In this document: one piece after another, positions 1-8,723 of the stretch
Position numbering within the stretch: position 1 is the first letter of the stretch
Layout of the letters: the number at the start of each line of letters is the position of its first letter
Source of the DNA: Bacteroidales bacterium
Lineage (GTDB): Bacteria; Bacteroidota; Bacteroidia; Bacteroidales; UBA3663
Assembly (NCBI GenBank): GCA_017561935.1
Contig: JAFZBE010000042.1
Coordinates: 1-64,000 of the forward strand
Direction of reading: 5' to 3'
Length of the DNA: 64,000 nucleotides
Position numbers and translations under genes: made by a program
Notes under the pieces: generated by a model
Seen by the model: the letters and a program-made list of their open reading frames with translations, nothing else
The model's database searches: none
Told to the model about the DNA's origin: nothing

Positions 1-126
1 CGCGTCTTACAAGGTTCACTCTTTGAGAAGATTCCTCTGAGGGATTTCTTCGAAGCTGGTCGAAAGTGGCATTTTGCTACTGACGAACACGAGATAGATG
101 GTCTTCAGCTATTGTTAAAATTTTAA
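1..126 (+). CDS. C-terminal end of an unknown protein (partial)
   Basis: An open frame enters from the left edge and ends at TAA (124-126). It gives the last 41 residues of a protein, ending in GLQLLLKF. The segment is mixed polar and hydrophobic, without Cys or a sorting tail, so it gives no hint of family. The next gene begins 110 bp later behind its own promoter-like box, so this gene is probably the end of an independent transcript. Only the frame continuity is seen; no function is inferred. Confidence 0.5.
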   Translation, partial: RVLQGSLFEKIPLRDFFEAGRKWHFATDEHEIDGLQLLLKF

Positions 127-191
127 TTGGACACTAGTGGTAATAATTATATTTTTCGTGGGTTGTCGGACTGTAATTCGAAAATAATCTT

Positions 192-199
192 TATCTTTG
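192..199 (+). promoter_or_regulatory. Bacteroidota -7 box of the serine hydrolase gene
   Basis: TATCTTTG matches the TAnnTTTG box and lies 37 bp before the ATG at 236. No TTTG is seen at the ideal 19-21 bp upstream distance, so only the -7 part is supported. Confidence 0.45.
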
Positions 200-235
200 C
201 GCTACATTATTCATCCAATAATCAATCCATTAATT

Positions 236-1300
236 ATGAAAAAGTCATTTTTATTAATCGCAATGACGGCACTGTTGTTGTCAAGTTGCAAACCAGAAAA
301 AGTGATTATCGATCTGCCAAGGGCAGAGGTTTCGCCCGAGATTGAGGCCGCTGTTGATTCGTTCGTCAATGCTACCGTCACACGCCCTGTTCGTCCTGAC
401 TCAATCACCATTCACAGTATCATGATTTTGAAGCATGGTGAAGTCGTATTTGAGAAGTGGTACAATGGCCAAACAGCCGACACACCCCATGCCATGCATT
501 CGGTGAGCAAGACGTTCACTGCTACGGCCGTTGGCCTTGCCATTAAAGAAAAAAAACTAAAACTCACCGATCACGTTGTGAAATTCTTCCCCGACAAGTT
601 GCCTGCTGAGCAGAGCGACAACCTGAAGGCAATGACTGTGCGCGACCTGCTAACTATGACCTGTGGACATGATACCGAGCCAAGCGGCATGCGAATCGAC
701 TCCAGCGATTGGGTGGAGGGATTCCTATCGTGGCCGGTGGAACATAAGCCGGGCGAATATTATCTGTATAACTCCATCGGGACTTATATGCTTTCGGCCA
801 TCGTTCAGAAAGTGACTGGTGAGAAGGTGCTCGACTACCTCGACACCCGTTTGTTCCAGCCTTTGCATATCGAACGCCCGCAATGGGATGAGTCTCCTCA
901 GGGAATCAGCTGCGGCGGATGGGGTTTGTATCTGAAGACCGAGGACATGGCCAAGATGGGACAGTTGTTCCTGCAGAAAGGCAAATGGAATGGCAAAAAA
1001 ATCGTGCCGGCCAAGTGGTTGAAGGAAATGTCAAGTTACCAAGTTCCTTCGGCTCCCTCTGGTACACGTTTCGAGGACTTGGAGAAAGTTGGTCTTAACA
1101 AGGACAACAACGAATGGGTGCAGGGTTATGGTTATCAGATGTGGATGTGCCGTCATAATGCCTATCGTGCTGATGGTTTCGCTGGCCAGTATATCATGGT
1201 ATTCCCCGATCGCGATGCTGTTCTGGTGCTCACCACCTCTTCCTCGCTCTATCAGCCATACATGGATCTGATTTGGGAATATTTGCTTCCGATTCTATAG
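236..1300 (+). CDS. beta-lactamase-like serine hydrolase, lipoprotein
   Basis: 354-residue member of the class C beta-lactamase/penicillin-binding-like family (serine hydrolases of the S12 type). ATG 236 is chosen because it gives a lipoprotein signal ending LLLSSC (Cys18); an upstream in-frame ATG at 197 would spoil the signal and lies within the promoter. The catalytic SxxK is SVSK at residues 89-92. The second motif appears as YNS (178-180) in place of the usual YxN, a variant known in this family, and a GFAGQ near residue 324 stands where the third (HxG-type) motif is expected. Probably an outer-membrane or periplasmic esterase or peptidase; substrate unknown. The stop codon lies inside the first 9-bp repeat unit of the downstream array. 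Confidence 0.88.
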   Translation: MKKSFLLIAMTALLLSSCKPEKVIIDLPRAEVSPEIEAAVDSFVNATVTRPVRPDSITIHSIMILKHGEVVFEKWYNGQTADTPHAMHSVSKTFTATAVGLAIKEKKLKLTDHVVKFFPDKLPAEQSDNLKAMTVRDLLTMTCGHDTEPSGMRIDSSDWVEGFLSWPVEHKPGEYYLYNSIGTYMLSAIVQKVTGEKVLDYLDTRLFQPLHIERPQWDESPQGISCGGWGLYLKTEDMAKMGQLFLQKGKWNGKKIVPAKWLKEMSSYQVPSAPSGTRFEDLEKVGLNKDNNEWVQGYGYQMWMCRHNAYRADGFAGQYIMVFPDRDAVLVLTTSSSLYQPYMDLIWEYLLPIL

Positions 1301-1341
1301 ATGCGATAGATGCAATAGAAACAATAGATGCAATAATAAAA
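1297..1341 (+). repeat. 9-bp-period repeat array, left of four-helix-bundle gene
   Basis: Five consecutive 9-mers: ATAGATGCG, ATAGATGCA, ATAGAAACA, ATAGATGCA, ATAATAAAA. The first unit contains the TAG stop codon of the serine hydrolase gene. The same words in the same orientation recur to the right of the next gene (2163 onward), so the four-helix-bundle gene lies between two related arrays. Confidence 0.85.
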
Positions 1342-1356
1342 TAGGCAATTTTGAAG

Positions 1357-2145
1357 CTATTGGTTTCGCTCTTCTGAAAGACGTGAAAGACAATCTTTTA
1401 GAAGAGCGATTTCATTTTGTTGGTGTTGGTAGGCGGAGAGAGCTCGCTGCCTCAGATCCTCGTAAGCGGATTTCCATGTTTTTGCTTCTGCCTGGGCTTG
1501 GGCTAGTTGCTGTTTCAAAATGGGAATGGCTTGTTCCAGTTCTGCCAGATGATCTTCCTGTTGCTTCCTGTAACCAGTGCGGGCTTGATACATTCGTTCT
1601 TTGATGCCTCCTTGAGTAACAAAAGTATGCTCCAATCCCTCCATATACTTGTTCATCATAGCATCGATTTGATGGCAGAGTGTAATGCCCACATTGGCCA
1701 TTTCTTCAGCAGACCATTTTACGAAAAAAGAATCATAATCTTTAAGGAGATTGTGGTTTTTTGTAAATTCTTGGAGCGGTTGAAAGCGTTTGTCTTTGGA
1801 TGTCCACTGAGGCAGTTGTCTCGATTTCAAGAAGTCTTCATAGTCTTGACGTAGTTCTCCTATGCTTGCTCGTGCAACATTGAGGAGCTTGAGCTCCATT
1901 TCGGTGGATGTCTTTCCATCCTCTGACCCTTCAACGATGTTTTGTTTCCCCGAGCGAGCTGCCTGCACCATCTGATCTACCGTGCGGTCTCCATGATGGG
2001 GTAGGAAGCGATCGCAGAAGACAAAGGTCATTTGATAAAGCACTTCCGACTTTTGATAGAACCAGAGATCTTGCCACTTGGTCGCCTTGCGGAATATGCC
2101 ATCGAATGCTGGCTTTTGGGAGTCATTTTTGTCGTTTTGGGGCAT
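1357..2145 (-). CDS. four-helix-bundle protein with suffix domain (Avd/S23-like)
   Basis: 262-residue protein resembling the four-helix-bundle family of 23S rRNA intervening-sequence proteins and of Avd from diversity-generating retroelements, with the longer C-terminal suffix seen in Bacteroidota members. About residues 20-180 look like the helical bundle, with the family-type stretch ARSGKQNIVEGS near residue 63 and a GELRQDYEDFL-like helix. Residues 190-262 are Gln/Glu/Ala-rich and predicted coiled coil. Start ATG 2145 is the first in the frame. Related Avd proteins bind nucleic acid; that this one does is inference. No reverse transcriptase, template repeat or rRNA gene is nearby. It is transcribed opposite to the upstream hydrolase and is bracketed by 9-bp-period arrays. 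Confidence 0.7.
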   Translation of the reverse strand: MPQNDKNDSQKPAFDGIFRKATKWQDLWFYQKSEVLYQMTFVFCDRFLPHHGDRTVDQMVQAARSGKQNIVEGSEDGKTSTEMELKLLNVARASIGELRQDYEDFLKSRQLPQWTSKDKRFQPLQEFTKNHNLLKDYDSFFVKWSAEEMANVGITLCHQIDAMMNKYMEGLEHTFVTQGGIKERMYQARTGYRKQQEDHLAELEQAIPILKQQLAQAQAEAKTWKSAYEDLRQRALSAYQHQQNEIALLKDCLSRLSEERNQ

Positions 2146-2162
2146 GGGGATGTTGTTTTATT

Positions 2163-2274
2163 ATAGATGCAATAGATGTTATAGATGCTATAGATGCGAT
2201 AGAAACATAGAAGAGAATAGAAAGCTATGACATCTATAGCATCTATGGCATCTATAGCTTCTATAGCATCTATC
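2163..2274 (+). repeat. 9-bp-period array with direct then inverted units
   Basis: Direct units ATAGATGCA, ATAGATGTT, ATAGATGCT, ATAGATGCG occupy 2163-2198. A degenerate centre (2199-2230) follows, then inverted units CATCTATAG, CATCTATGG, CATCTATAG, CTTCTATAG, CATCTATC occupy 2231-2274. The array ends one base before the stop codon of the beta-helix gene. A transcript would fold into a long imperfect hairpin. Confidence 0.88.
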
Positions 2275-3990
2275 TTATTTTCCCAGATAGTTCGAAAGTA
2301 TGTCGCTGATGACGGTGGCTGAAGGACCAAGATAGCCGGTGTGTTGGATGTGGATGCCGCCGAAGGTGTTCGGGTGAGCAATGGGCGCAGAGAGTAGGAT
2401 AGGCGAGGCCATACTTGGGTCATCAGGTTGGTATTGGTCGTTCGAAATGAGTGCGGTCAGGGTATCTGCTGAGGCGGTGATTGTCAGTTCGCATCCTCGA
2501 CGGAAGAGGTAACAGGTCCGCGATTCGGTGATGGGGGAAACCTGTCCATTCTGGTATTCCACCAGCCAGACTTCAACGGCATTGTGGTGATTGGGTGTGC
2601 GAATGAAGCGAACGCCATATCCTGTAAGCGTACGGGTATCGAACTTGATGCAGATGTCGAGATATTGACCTGTAGCGCTGCCGAAACCCTGTCCGATCTC
2701 CTTGCAAGGATCGAGGCTGAGGCTCAATGTCTGTCCTTTGTATTCCTCTCCTTCACGACCAGTGTACATCATACGAGCACCACGGATATTGGGAATGAGA
2801 CCGAAGCATCCCTCAGCACCATCGACGCCCTCACCAAAGCACCAGGCGGAGCGTTCCTTGTTGCTGTTGGCATCGAAAAACATGTTGTTCCAGTTGTACT
2901 GCTGAGTGTCGGCAGGCTTGTAGGAATCGAGCGTCCATGCTCCAGGGATGATCTCGGGCTGATTGACGATGGGGAGATTAACAGGAGCCAACGGCATAGG
3001 CACGTCGGGCGTTGTGGGTACGTTGTAGGGTTGACCATTGAGCGTACAACCAGTCATCACACAGATATGTTTCGGATTGGGCTTTGGTGTCCATGCCAAT
3101 TTGAGGTTGGGATCATCGCTTGTCCAGCGACAGTCACGCATCGAGACTGGAGAAGAGGCCTTGGTGAGATATTGGGTGCCTCTGACCTTCGAGTGGATAT
3201 CGCAATCGATGAACGTGGCCCCTTGTGGCGATGTGGCATAGAAAGGCTTGCTGCCGTAGAAGGTGAAGCGGCAATGCCGATATGTGCCAGTGCCGCATAG
3301 AGCATCGTCGGTGCATTCGAAATAACAGTGGTCGAAATCGACATGGTCGGCACCCACGAAGGGGCATAGGTTGAGGCGTGAGATGAATCGGCAGTTGCGA
3401 ATAGTGTATCGGTCGCCTTTGCAGATGACCAGTTGCGCCTGCACAATGGCAGGATTGCGCTTCGGGCGGCTGAGAATCGGATTACGCTTATAGACAAGAT
3501 CGACGTTGCAATAGTTGCCAAAGGTGATGTTGTGGGCTTCGATGTCGCTACCAGTGAAGTGCAGCATGGTGAAGTTGCCGTCGGAGCCTTGTGTCTGCCC
3601 ACGATTGGAGGCAATGACGACATCCTCGGGATCGTCGCTGAGGCCGATGAGACGCAGACGGTCCACCTTGACCTTGAGGCCAAAGGGTCCTTCACGAGGC
3701 ACAGAGGACACGCGGATGGTCGGGTCATCGGGGTCGTCAATCCAATAGACCGACGGTTCGATGTAAATGTCGGTCCACAATGTGTCCTTCCCATTGTTGG
3801 CTTGCGCAAAGAGGAGCGCTTCGTTGACGCTATGGAAAGTGAACCGCGAGGCGCGGGTCTTCATTTGATCATTGACATAAAGGTGATGTTCCGAAGAGGT
3901 GAGTTGATGATCACCAAATTGAAAACGTGTCTGTGCTTCACAAGTGATAATTAGAATGGAGACGGTAAAGAAAGTAAGGAAGTGTTTCAT
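2275..3990 (-). CDS. secreted right-handed beta-helix protein, pectin-esterase-like
   Basis: 571 residues with an N-terminal signal peptide (hydrophobic core FLTFFTVSILIITC, residues 4-17). Residues about 50-320 have the alternating short strands of a right-handed beta-helix, with repeats such as HNITFGNYCN, YTIRNCRF and VDFDHCYF, resembling pectinesterase/pectate-lyase folds. Residues about 340-571 look like a separate beta-sandwich domain (GAWTLDSYKPADTQQY onward). It probably acts on plant polysaccharide at the cell surface or outside; I see no motif that fixes whether it is an esterase or a lyase. There is no clear T9SS tail. The gene stop abuts the 9-bp repeat array. It follows the LysE-type gene on the same strand after a 13-bp gap and may be co-transcribed with it. 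Confidence 0.7.
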   Translation of the reverse strand: MKHFLTFFTVSILIITCEAQTRFQFGDHQLTSSEHHLYVNDQMKTRASRFTFHSVNEALLFAQANNGKDTLWTDIYIEPSVYWIDDPDDPTIRVSSVPREGPFGLKVKVDRLRLIGLSDDPEDVVIASNRGQTQGSDGNFTMLHFTGSDIEAHNITFGNYCNVDLVYKRNPILSRPKRNPAIVQAQLVICKGDRYTIRNCRFISRLNLCPFVGADHVDFDHCYFECTDDALCGTGTYRHCRFTFYGSKPFYATSPQGATFIDCDIHSKVRGTQYLTKASSPVSMRDCRWTSDDPNLKLAWTPKPNPKHICVMTGCTLNGQPYNVPTTPDVPMPLAPVNLPIVNQPEIIPGAWTLDSYKPADTQQYNWNNMFFDANSNKERSAWCFGEGVDGAEGCFGLIPNIRGARMMYTGREGEEYKGQTLSLSLDPCKEIGQGFGSATGQYLDICIKFDTRTLTGYGVRFIRTPNHHNAVEVWLVEYQNGQVSPITESRTCYLFRRGCELTITASADTLTALISNDQYQPDDPSMASPILLSAPIAHPNTFGGIHIQHTGYLGPSATVISDILSNYLGK

Positions 3991-4003
3991 TTAATTGAGG
4001 CGA

Positions 4004-4687
4004 TTAAGAGACGAAAAGATAATATATGCCGTTGCCAAAGCCAAAGAGGGCAATACCGAACATGATGATAGCGATACCATGATTGATGTTGCGAAGTGTG
4101 CGTACGCCGAAGTTGTTGCGTACCTTGTTGACCACCCAGGTGATGAGGAACCACCATCCCACAGCTCCAGTGATGAGGCTGGCAAAACCCACGATATATA
4201 GCCACCAGTTCTTGGTAGATGCGGCGAATAGGAAGTTTGTGCGTGCAAATAGAGCAATGAAGAAAAAGATGATGAACGGATTGCTCACCGTAATGCCGAA
4301 TCCTGAGAAGAAATTCTTCAGGATACCTGAGGCCTTCAGTCGAGGTGACATGCCATCGGTCGAGGTATCCTTGTTCTGTAACGACGAGGCGGGATTGGAT
4401 CTCCAAAGATAAGCCGCGTAGGCAGCGATGGCCAAAGAGCCCACAAACTGCAAGGTTGATTCATACTCTTCGAGCCAATCGACTACCAAGCCTAGGAAAA
4501 AGATAGTGATGACAGCGTAAATGAAATCGGATAGCGAAGCTCCCAGGCCGGTGAGGAGTCCGGGGAGTCGGCCCTTGTTGAGTGTGCGCTGGATGACGAG
4601 AATACCTGTCGGACCCATAGGGGCCGACACCAGAACTCCAATAGCGAAGCCCCACACGATGGTGAATATGGTTGTCTCGAACATCAA
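4004..4687 (-). CDS. LysE/RhtB-type amino-acid exporter
   Basis: 227-residue inner-membrane protein with about six hydrophobic segments. The N-terminal signature SAPMGPTGILVIQRTLNKG (about residues 21-39) with the conserved G-P-x-G turn is the LysE family hallmark, and a second half segment TVSNPFIIFFFIALFA follows as usual. The family exports basic or neutral amino acids and related solutes; the substrate here cannot be read. Two adjacent ATG codons (4687 and 4684) are possible starts. A -7 box, TATCTTTG on the minus strand (4716-4723), lies 29 bp upstream of the start. Confidence 0.85.
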   Translation of the reverse strand: MMFETTIFTIVWGFAIGVLVSAPMGPTGILVIQRTLNKGRLPGLLTGLGASLSDFIYAVITIFFLGLVVDWLEEYESTLQFVGSLAIAAYAAYLWRSNPASSLQNKDTSTDGMSPRLKASGILKNFFSGFGITVSNPFIIFFFIALFARTNFLFAASTKNWWLYIVGFASLITGAVGWWFLITWVVNKVRNNFGVRTLRNINHGIAIIMFGIALFGFGNGIYYLFVS

Positions 4688-4715
4688 AAAGGGGGTGTTT
4701 AGGCTTATTTTTGTG

Positions 4716-4723
4716 CAAAGATA
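4716..4723 (-). promoter_or_regulatory. -7 box for the LysE-type gene
   Basis: TATCTTTG on the minus strand, 29 bp before the ATG; no good TTTG is found at the usual distance upstream. Confidence 0.5.
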
Positions 4724-4767
4724 GAGACTTTTTTTGAATCTTACGCATTTATATCATTTTTTTTTTG

Positions 4768-4775
4768 TATTTTTG
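4768..4775 (+). promoter_or_regulatory. -7 box and leader of purL
   Basis: TATTTTTG fits TAnnTTTG. The roughly 80-nt leader that follows contains an imperfect palindrome, GCAAAAGG...CCTTTTTTGC (about 4781-4808). It could be a weak attenuator-like hairpin; no known purine riboswitch was recognised. Confidence 0.4.
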
Positions 4776-4864
4776 CACCGCAAAAGGCGATTTTTCTCCT
4801 TTTTTTGCGTTTTTTTAGGGCAGACCCATTCTTAATTGTTCATTCTTAATTGTTATTTATAGAT

Positions 4865-7800
4865 ATGGTTTTCTTTTTCAAGCAACCTTCGGCCACTATC
4901 CTGGCTGTCGATGTCGATCATCAGCTCAGTGCCGATGAATCACAGCGATTGTGCTGGCTCTTCAGTGGCGCCGTCCTTCTTCTTGAGCAGCAACTCGCAG
5001 GCTGGTTCAATGGTCCACGTCGTGAAATGATCACTCCTTGGAGTACCAATGCTGTAGAAATTACCCAGAACATGGGCCTCAAGGGCATTGCCCGTATTGA
5101 GGAATATTATCCTGTAAAGGGCCCGGATTCGGAATATGATCCGATGCTGCGCCGCCTTTATGACGGACTGGATCAGGCCATCTTCACCATCAACAAGCAA
5201 CCCGATCCCATCGTATATATCGAGAACCTCGAGGAATACAACAAGCAGGAAGGTCTTGCTCTCAGCGCTGAGGAGATAGAGTATCTCAACGATGTGGCCA
5301 AGCGAGTGGGTCGTCCGCTGACCGACTCGGAGGTGTTCGGCTTCAGCCAGGTCAACTCGGAGCACTGTCGTCATAAGATTTTCGGCGGCACGTTCATCAT
5401 CGATGGCGAAGAGAAGGAGTCGAGCCTCTTCAACTTGATCAAGAAGACCTCGAAGGCGCAGCCCGGCAAGCTGGTGAGCGCCTACAAGGACAACGTGGCC
5501 TTCAACAAAGGTCCCGTTGTTGAGCAGTTTGCCCCTGCCGATCCTACTACGGCTTCGGAGTACGAGGTAAAGGAGTTCGAGAGCGTCATCTCACTCAAGG
5601 CCGAGACTCACAACTTCCCCACTACTGTGGAGCCCTTCAATGGCGCTGCCACCGGCACAGGCGGTGAGATTCGCGATCGTATGGGTGGCGGTAAAGCTTC
5701 GATGCCTATCGCCGGCACGGCAGTTTATATCACCTCCTACCCACGTAACGACGAGAAGAAGACGTGGGAGAACGGTCTGGAGGCCCGCCCCTGGCTCTAT
5801 CAGACACCAGAGCAGGTACTCATCAAGGCTTCGAACGGCGCTTCGGATTTCGGTAACAAGTTCGGACAGCCGTTGATTTGCGGTTCGTTGCTCACCTTCG
5901 AGCATCAGGACCCCAATCCGGGTGAACAGCAGGAATATGGCTACGATAAGGTCATCATGTTGGCTGGTGGCGTAGGTTATGGCAAGATGCGCGATGCGCT
6001 GAAAGGCAAACCGGAAGTTGGCGAAAAGGTTATCCTCATCGGTGGCGACAACTATCGCATCGGCATGGGCGGAGGCGCCGTTTCGTCGGTCAACACCGGC
6101 AAGTATGCATCGGGCATCGAGCTCAACGCCGTGCAACGTGCCAACCCCGAGATGCAGAAGCGTGCCTACAATGTGGTGCGTGCCCTGGGCGAAAGCGACT
6201 ACAACCCCATCGTGTCGATACATGATCATGGTGCTGGCGGACACATCAACTGCCTGTCGGAACTCATCGACACCACGGGAGGTGTAATCTGGATGGACAA
6301 GCTCCCCGTGGGCGACCCCACGTTGAGCGCCAAGGAGATTGCCGGCAACGAATCGCAGGAACGCATGGGCTTCCTTGTCAAGAGCGAGTCGATCGATTTC
6401 TGTCGCAAGATTGCCGAACGCGAGCGTTCGCCTTTCTATGTGATTGGTGAGGCCACCAATGATATGCGTTTCACCTTCGTGCAGGCCGATGGTATCAAGC
6501 CCATCGACCTGGCTCTTGCCGACATGTTCGGCCATGCACCAAAGACCATCATGCGCGACACGACCGTAGAGCATCACTACGCACCTGTCGAGACGGAGGT
6601 TTCGAAGATTCAGGACTATATCAGGGACGTGCTTCGTTTGGAATCGGTGGCTTGCAAGGACTGGCTGACCAACAAGGTCGATCGTTCGGTGACGGGCAAG
6701 GTAGCCCGTCAGCAGTGCCAGGGTGTGCTGCAGTTGCCACTTTCAGACTGCGGCGTCGTCGCCCTCGACTATCGTGGCAAGGCGGGTATCGCCACATCGA
6801 TTGGCCACGCTCCTGCAGTGGCACTCGTGGATGCTCCTTCAGGCTCGGTGATGGCTGTGGCCGAAGCGCTCACCAACATCGTGTTTGCACCCATCGAGGG
6901 AGGTATCTCGGGCGTTTCACTTTCGGCCAACTGGATGTGGCCCTGCCGTAATACGGGTGAGGATGCACGCCTTTATGCTGCCGTGCAGGCATGTTCGGAC
7001 TTTGCCATCGAACTGGGTGTGAACATCCCGACCGGCAAGGACTCGCTGTCGATGACCCAGCAATACAACAAGCCTGATGGCACCAGCGAGAAGGTCATCA
7101 GCCCTGGCTGCGTGATCATCAGCGGTGGCGGCGAAGTACCCGACGTACGCAAGGTGGTAAGTCCTGTGGTTCGGCTCGACCGTTCGACATCGCTCTATTA
7201 TGTGGACTTCTCGTTCTGCGAACATCGTCTCGGTGGTTCGGCCTTGGCGCAGACCCTCAATCGCGTGGGGGATAGCGTGCCAACGGTCGAGAATTCCGAA
7301 TATTTCGCCGATGCATTCGATGCCATACAGAAGGCTATCAACGAGAATCTCATTCTGGCAGGACACGACATCAGTGCAGGTGGCATGATCACTACGCTGC
7401 TCGAGATGACGTTTGCAAATACCGAGGGTGGTCTGCGTATCAACCTCACAGGTCTCGCAGAGGATGATCTTGTGAAGATTCTTTTTGCCGAAAACCCTGG
7501 CTTAGTGGTGCAGGTGAAGGACGGTAAGGCTTTTGAGAAACTGATGGAGAAGGCTGGCGTGGCTGTTGCCAAGATTGGCTATCCCTGCGACGAGCGTACC
7601 GTAAGCGTTCGCAAGGGAGACCATGTGGAGACCTTCGACATCGATGCCCTGCGTGACGTGTGGTACGAGTCGTCGCACCTGCTGGATCGCAAGCAGAGCG
7701 GAGAGAAGAAGGCCGACGAACGCTTCGACAACTACAAGCATCAGCCGCTCTATTATCTTTGGCCTAAGGGCTTCACGGGACGACTGGCACAGTACGGCAT

Positions 7801-8623
7801 CAGCGCCGACCGCCGCGCGAAGACGGGCATCAAGGCGGCTATCCTGCGCGAGAAGGGTGTCAACTCGGAGCGCGAAATGGCCTATTCGATGTATCTGGCA
7901 GGCTTCGACGTGAAGGATGTCCATCTCACCGATCTCATCACCGGTCGTGAAGACTTGACCGACGTGAACCTCATCGTTTTCTGTGGAGGCTTCTCTAATT
8001 CCGACGTACTGGGTTCGGCCAAGGGTTGGGCAGCCGGCTTCCTTTACAACGAGAAGGCGCGTAAGGCATTGCAGGATTTCTATGCACGTCCCGACACGTT
8101 GAGCCTCGGTATCTGCAATGGTTGCCAGCTGATGGTGGAACTTGGCCTCGTAGGTTCTAACCTCGATGCCCAGCATCCCGACCTCGTGGCAGCTGCCCAG
8201 AATCCTAATCGCGTCCACATGCTCCACAACGATAGTCACAAGTTTGAGTCGAATTTCATCAATGTCCGCATCCCTAAGAACAACAGCGTGATGATGGGTT
8301 CGCTGGGCGGCGCTCGTATCGGCATTTGGACCGCCCATGGTGAAGGCAAGTTCGGTCTGCCGGAGGGCAAGACAGTGGCTGACTACAATGTGGTTGCCAA
8401 GTTTGGCTACAATGCCTATCCTGCTAATCCGAATGGTTCGCCAGAAGGTTTGGCCGGTATCTGCTCAGCCGATGGCCGTCACCTTGCCATGATGCCACAT
8501 CCTGAGCGCGCCATGTTCCCATGGCAGTGCGGATACTATCCGCATGACCACAAGCAGGATGAGGTGACTCCTTGGATTGAGATTTTCGTTAATGCACGCA
8601 AGTGGGTAGAGAAGATGGTGTGA
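4865..8623 (+). CDS. purL: phosphoribosylformylglycinamidine synthase (large, fused type)
   Basis: 1252 residues, the length of the large single-chain PurL that carries its own glutaminase. It converts FGAR, ATP and glutamine to FGAM in purine synthesis (cytosol). The ATP-binding synthetase halves show SQVNSEHCRHKIF, GTGGEIRDR, a glycine-rich GIGGDN-like loop and HDHGAGGHINCLSE. The C-terminal class I glutaminase has GICNGCQ with nucleophile Cys1087 and the partner residues in MPHPER, His1212 and Glu1214. ATG 4865 is preferred over an in-frame TTG at 4850 because family members start just before the FFF/FFR-type segment. It stands alone; purN lies 27 kb away. The stop is followed at once by a 9-bp-period array. 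Confidence 0.97.
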   Translation: MVFFFKQPSATILAVDVDHQLSADESQRLCWLFSGAVLLLEQQLAGWFNGPRREMITPWSTNAVEITQNMGLKGIARIEEYYPVKGPDSEYDPMLRRLYDGLDQAIFTINKQPDPIVYIENLEEYNKQEGLALSAEEIEYLNDVAKRVGRPLTDSEVFGFSQVNSEHCRHKIFGGTFIIDGEEKESSLFNLIKKTSKAQPGKLVSAYKDNVAFNKGPVVEQFAPADPTTASEYEVKEFESVISLKAETHNFPTTVEPFNGAATGTGGEIRDRMGGGKASMPIAGTAVYITSYPRNDEKKTWENGLEARPWLYQTPEQVLIKASNGASDFGNKFGQPLICGSLLTFEHQDPNPGEQQEYGYDKVIMLAGGVGYGKMRDALKGKPEVGEKVILIGGDNYRIGMGGGAVSSVNTGKYASGIELNAVQRANPEMQKRAYNVVRALGESDYNPIVSIHDHGAGGHINCLSELIDTTGGVIWMDKLPVGDPTLSAKEIAGNESQERMGFLVKSESIDFCRKIAERERSPFYVIGEATNDMRFTFVQADGIKPIDLALADMFGHAPKTIMRDTTVEHHYAPVETEVSKIQDYIRDVLRLESVACKDWLTNKVDRSVTGKVARQQCQGVLQLPLSDCGVVALDYRGKAGIATSIGHAPAVALVDAPSGSVMAVAEALTNIVFAPIEGGISGVSLSANWMWPCRNTGEDARLYAAVQACSDFAIELGVNIPTGKDSLSMTQQYNKPDGTSEKVISPGCVIISGGGEVPDVRKVVSPVVRLDRSTSLYYVDFSFCEHRLGGSALAQTLNRVGDSVPTVENSEYFADAFDAIQKAINENLILAGHDISAGGMITTLLEMTFANTEGGLRINLTGLAEDDLVKILFAENPGLVVQVKDGKAFEKLMEKAGVAVAKIGYPCDERTVSVRKGDHVETFDIDALRDVWYESSHLLDRKQSGEKKADERFDNYKHQPLYYLWPKGFTGRLAQYGISADRRAKTGIKAAILREKGVNSEREMAYSMYLAGFDVKDVHLTDLITGREDLTDVNLIVFCGGFSNSDVLGSAKGWAAGFLYNEKARKALQDFYARPDTLSLGICNGCQLMVELGLVGSNLDAQHPDLVAAAQNPNRVHMLHNDSHKFESNFINVRIPKNNSVMMGSLGGARIGIWTAHGEGKFGLPEGKTVADYNVVAKFGYNAYPANPNGSPEGLAGICSADGRHLAMMPHPERAMFPWQCGYYPHDHKQDEVTPWIEIFVNARKWVEKMV

Positions 8624-8629
8624 GGAGGG

Positions 8630-8719
8630 TTCTGAAGTGTTCGAAAAGTTCGAAAGGCTCAAGGGGTTCAAACCACTCAAACCATTCTAATTGTTCAAAC
8701 CACTCAAACCATTCGATGT
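8630..8719 (+). repeat. 9-bp-period array between purL and the LRR gene
   Basis: From 8639 the sequence divides into exact 9-mers: GTTCGAAAA, GTTCGAAAG, GCTCAAGGG, GTTCAAACC, ACTCAAACC, ATTCTAATT, GTTCAAACC, ACTCAAACC, ATTCGATGT. It fills nearly the whole gap from the purL stop to the next start codon. The unit differs from the ATAGATGCA arrays, but period and placement agree. Confidence 0.85.
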
Positions 8720-8723
8720 TAGC

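Noticed and set aside
1357..2145. Diversity-generating retroelement based on the Avd-like protein
   Set aside because: No reverse transcriptase gene, template/variable repeat pair or C-type lectin target lies in the window.
2163..2274. CRISPR-like array
   Set aside because: Units are 9 bp, degenerate, contiguous and partly inverted, with no spacers and no cas genes.
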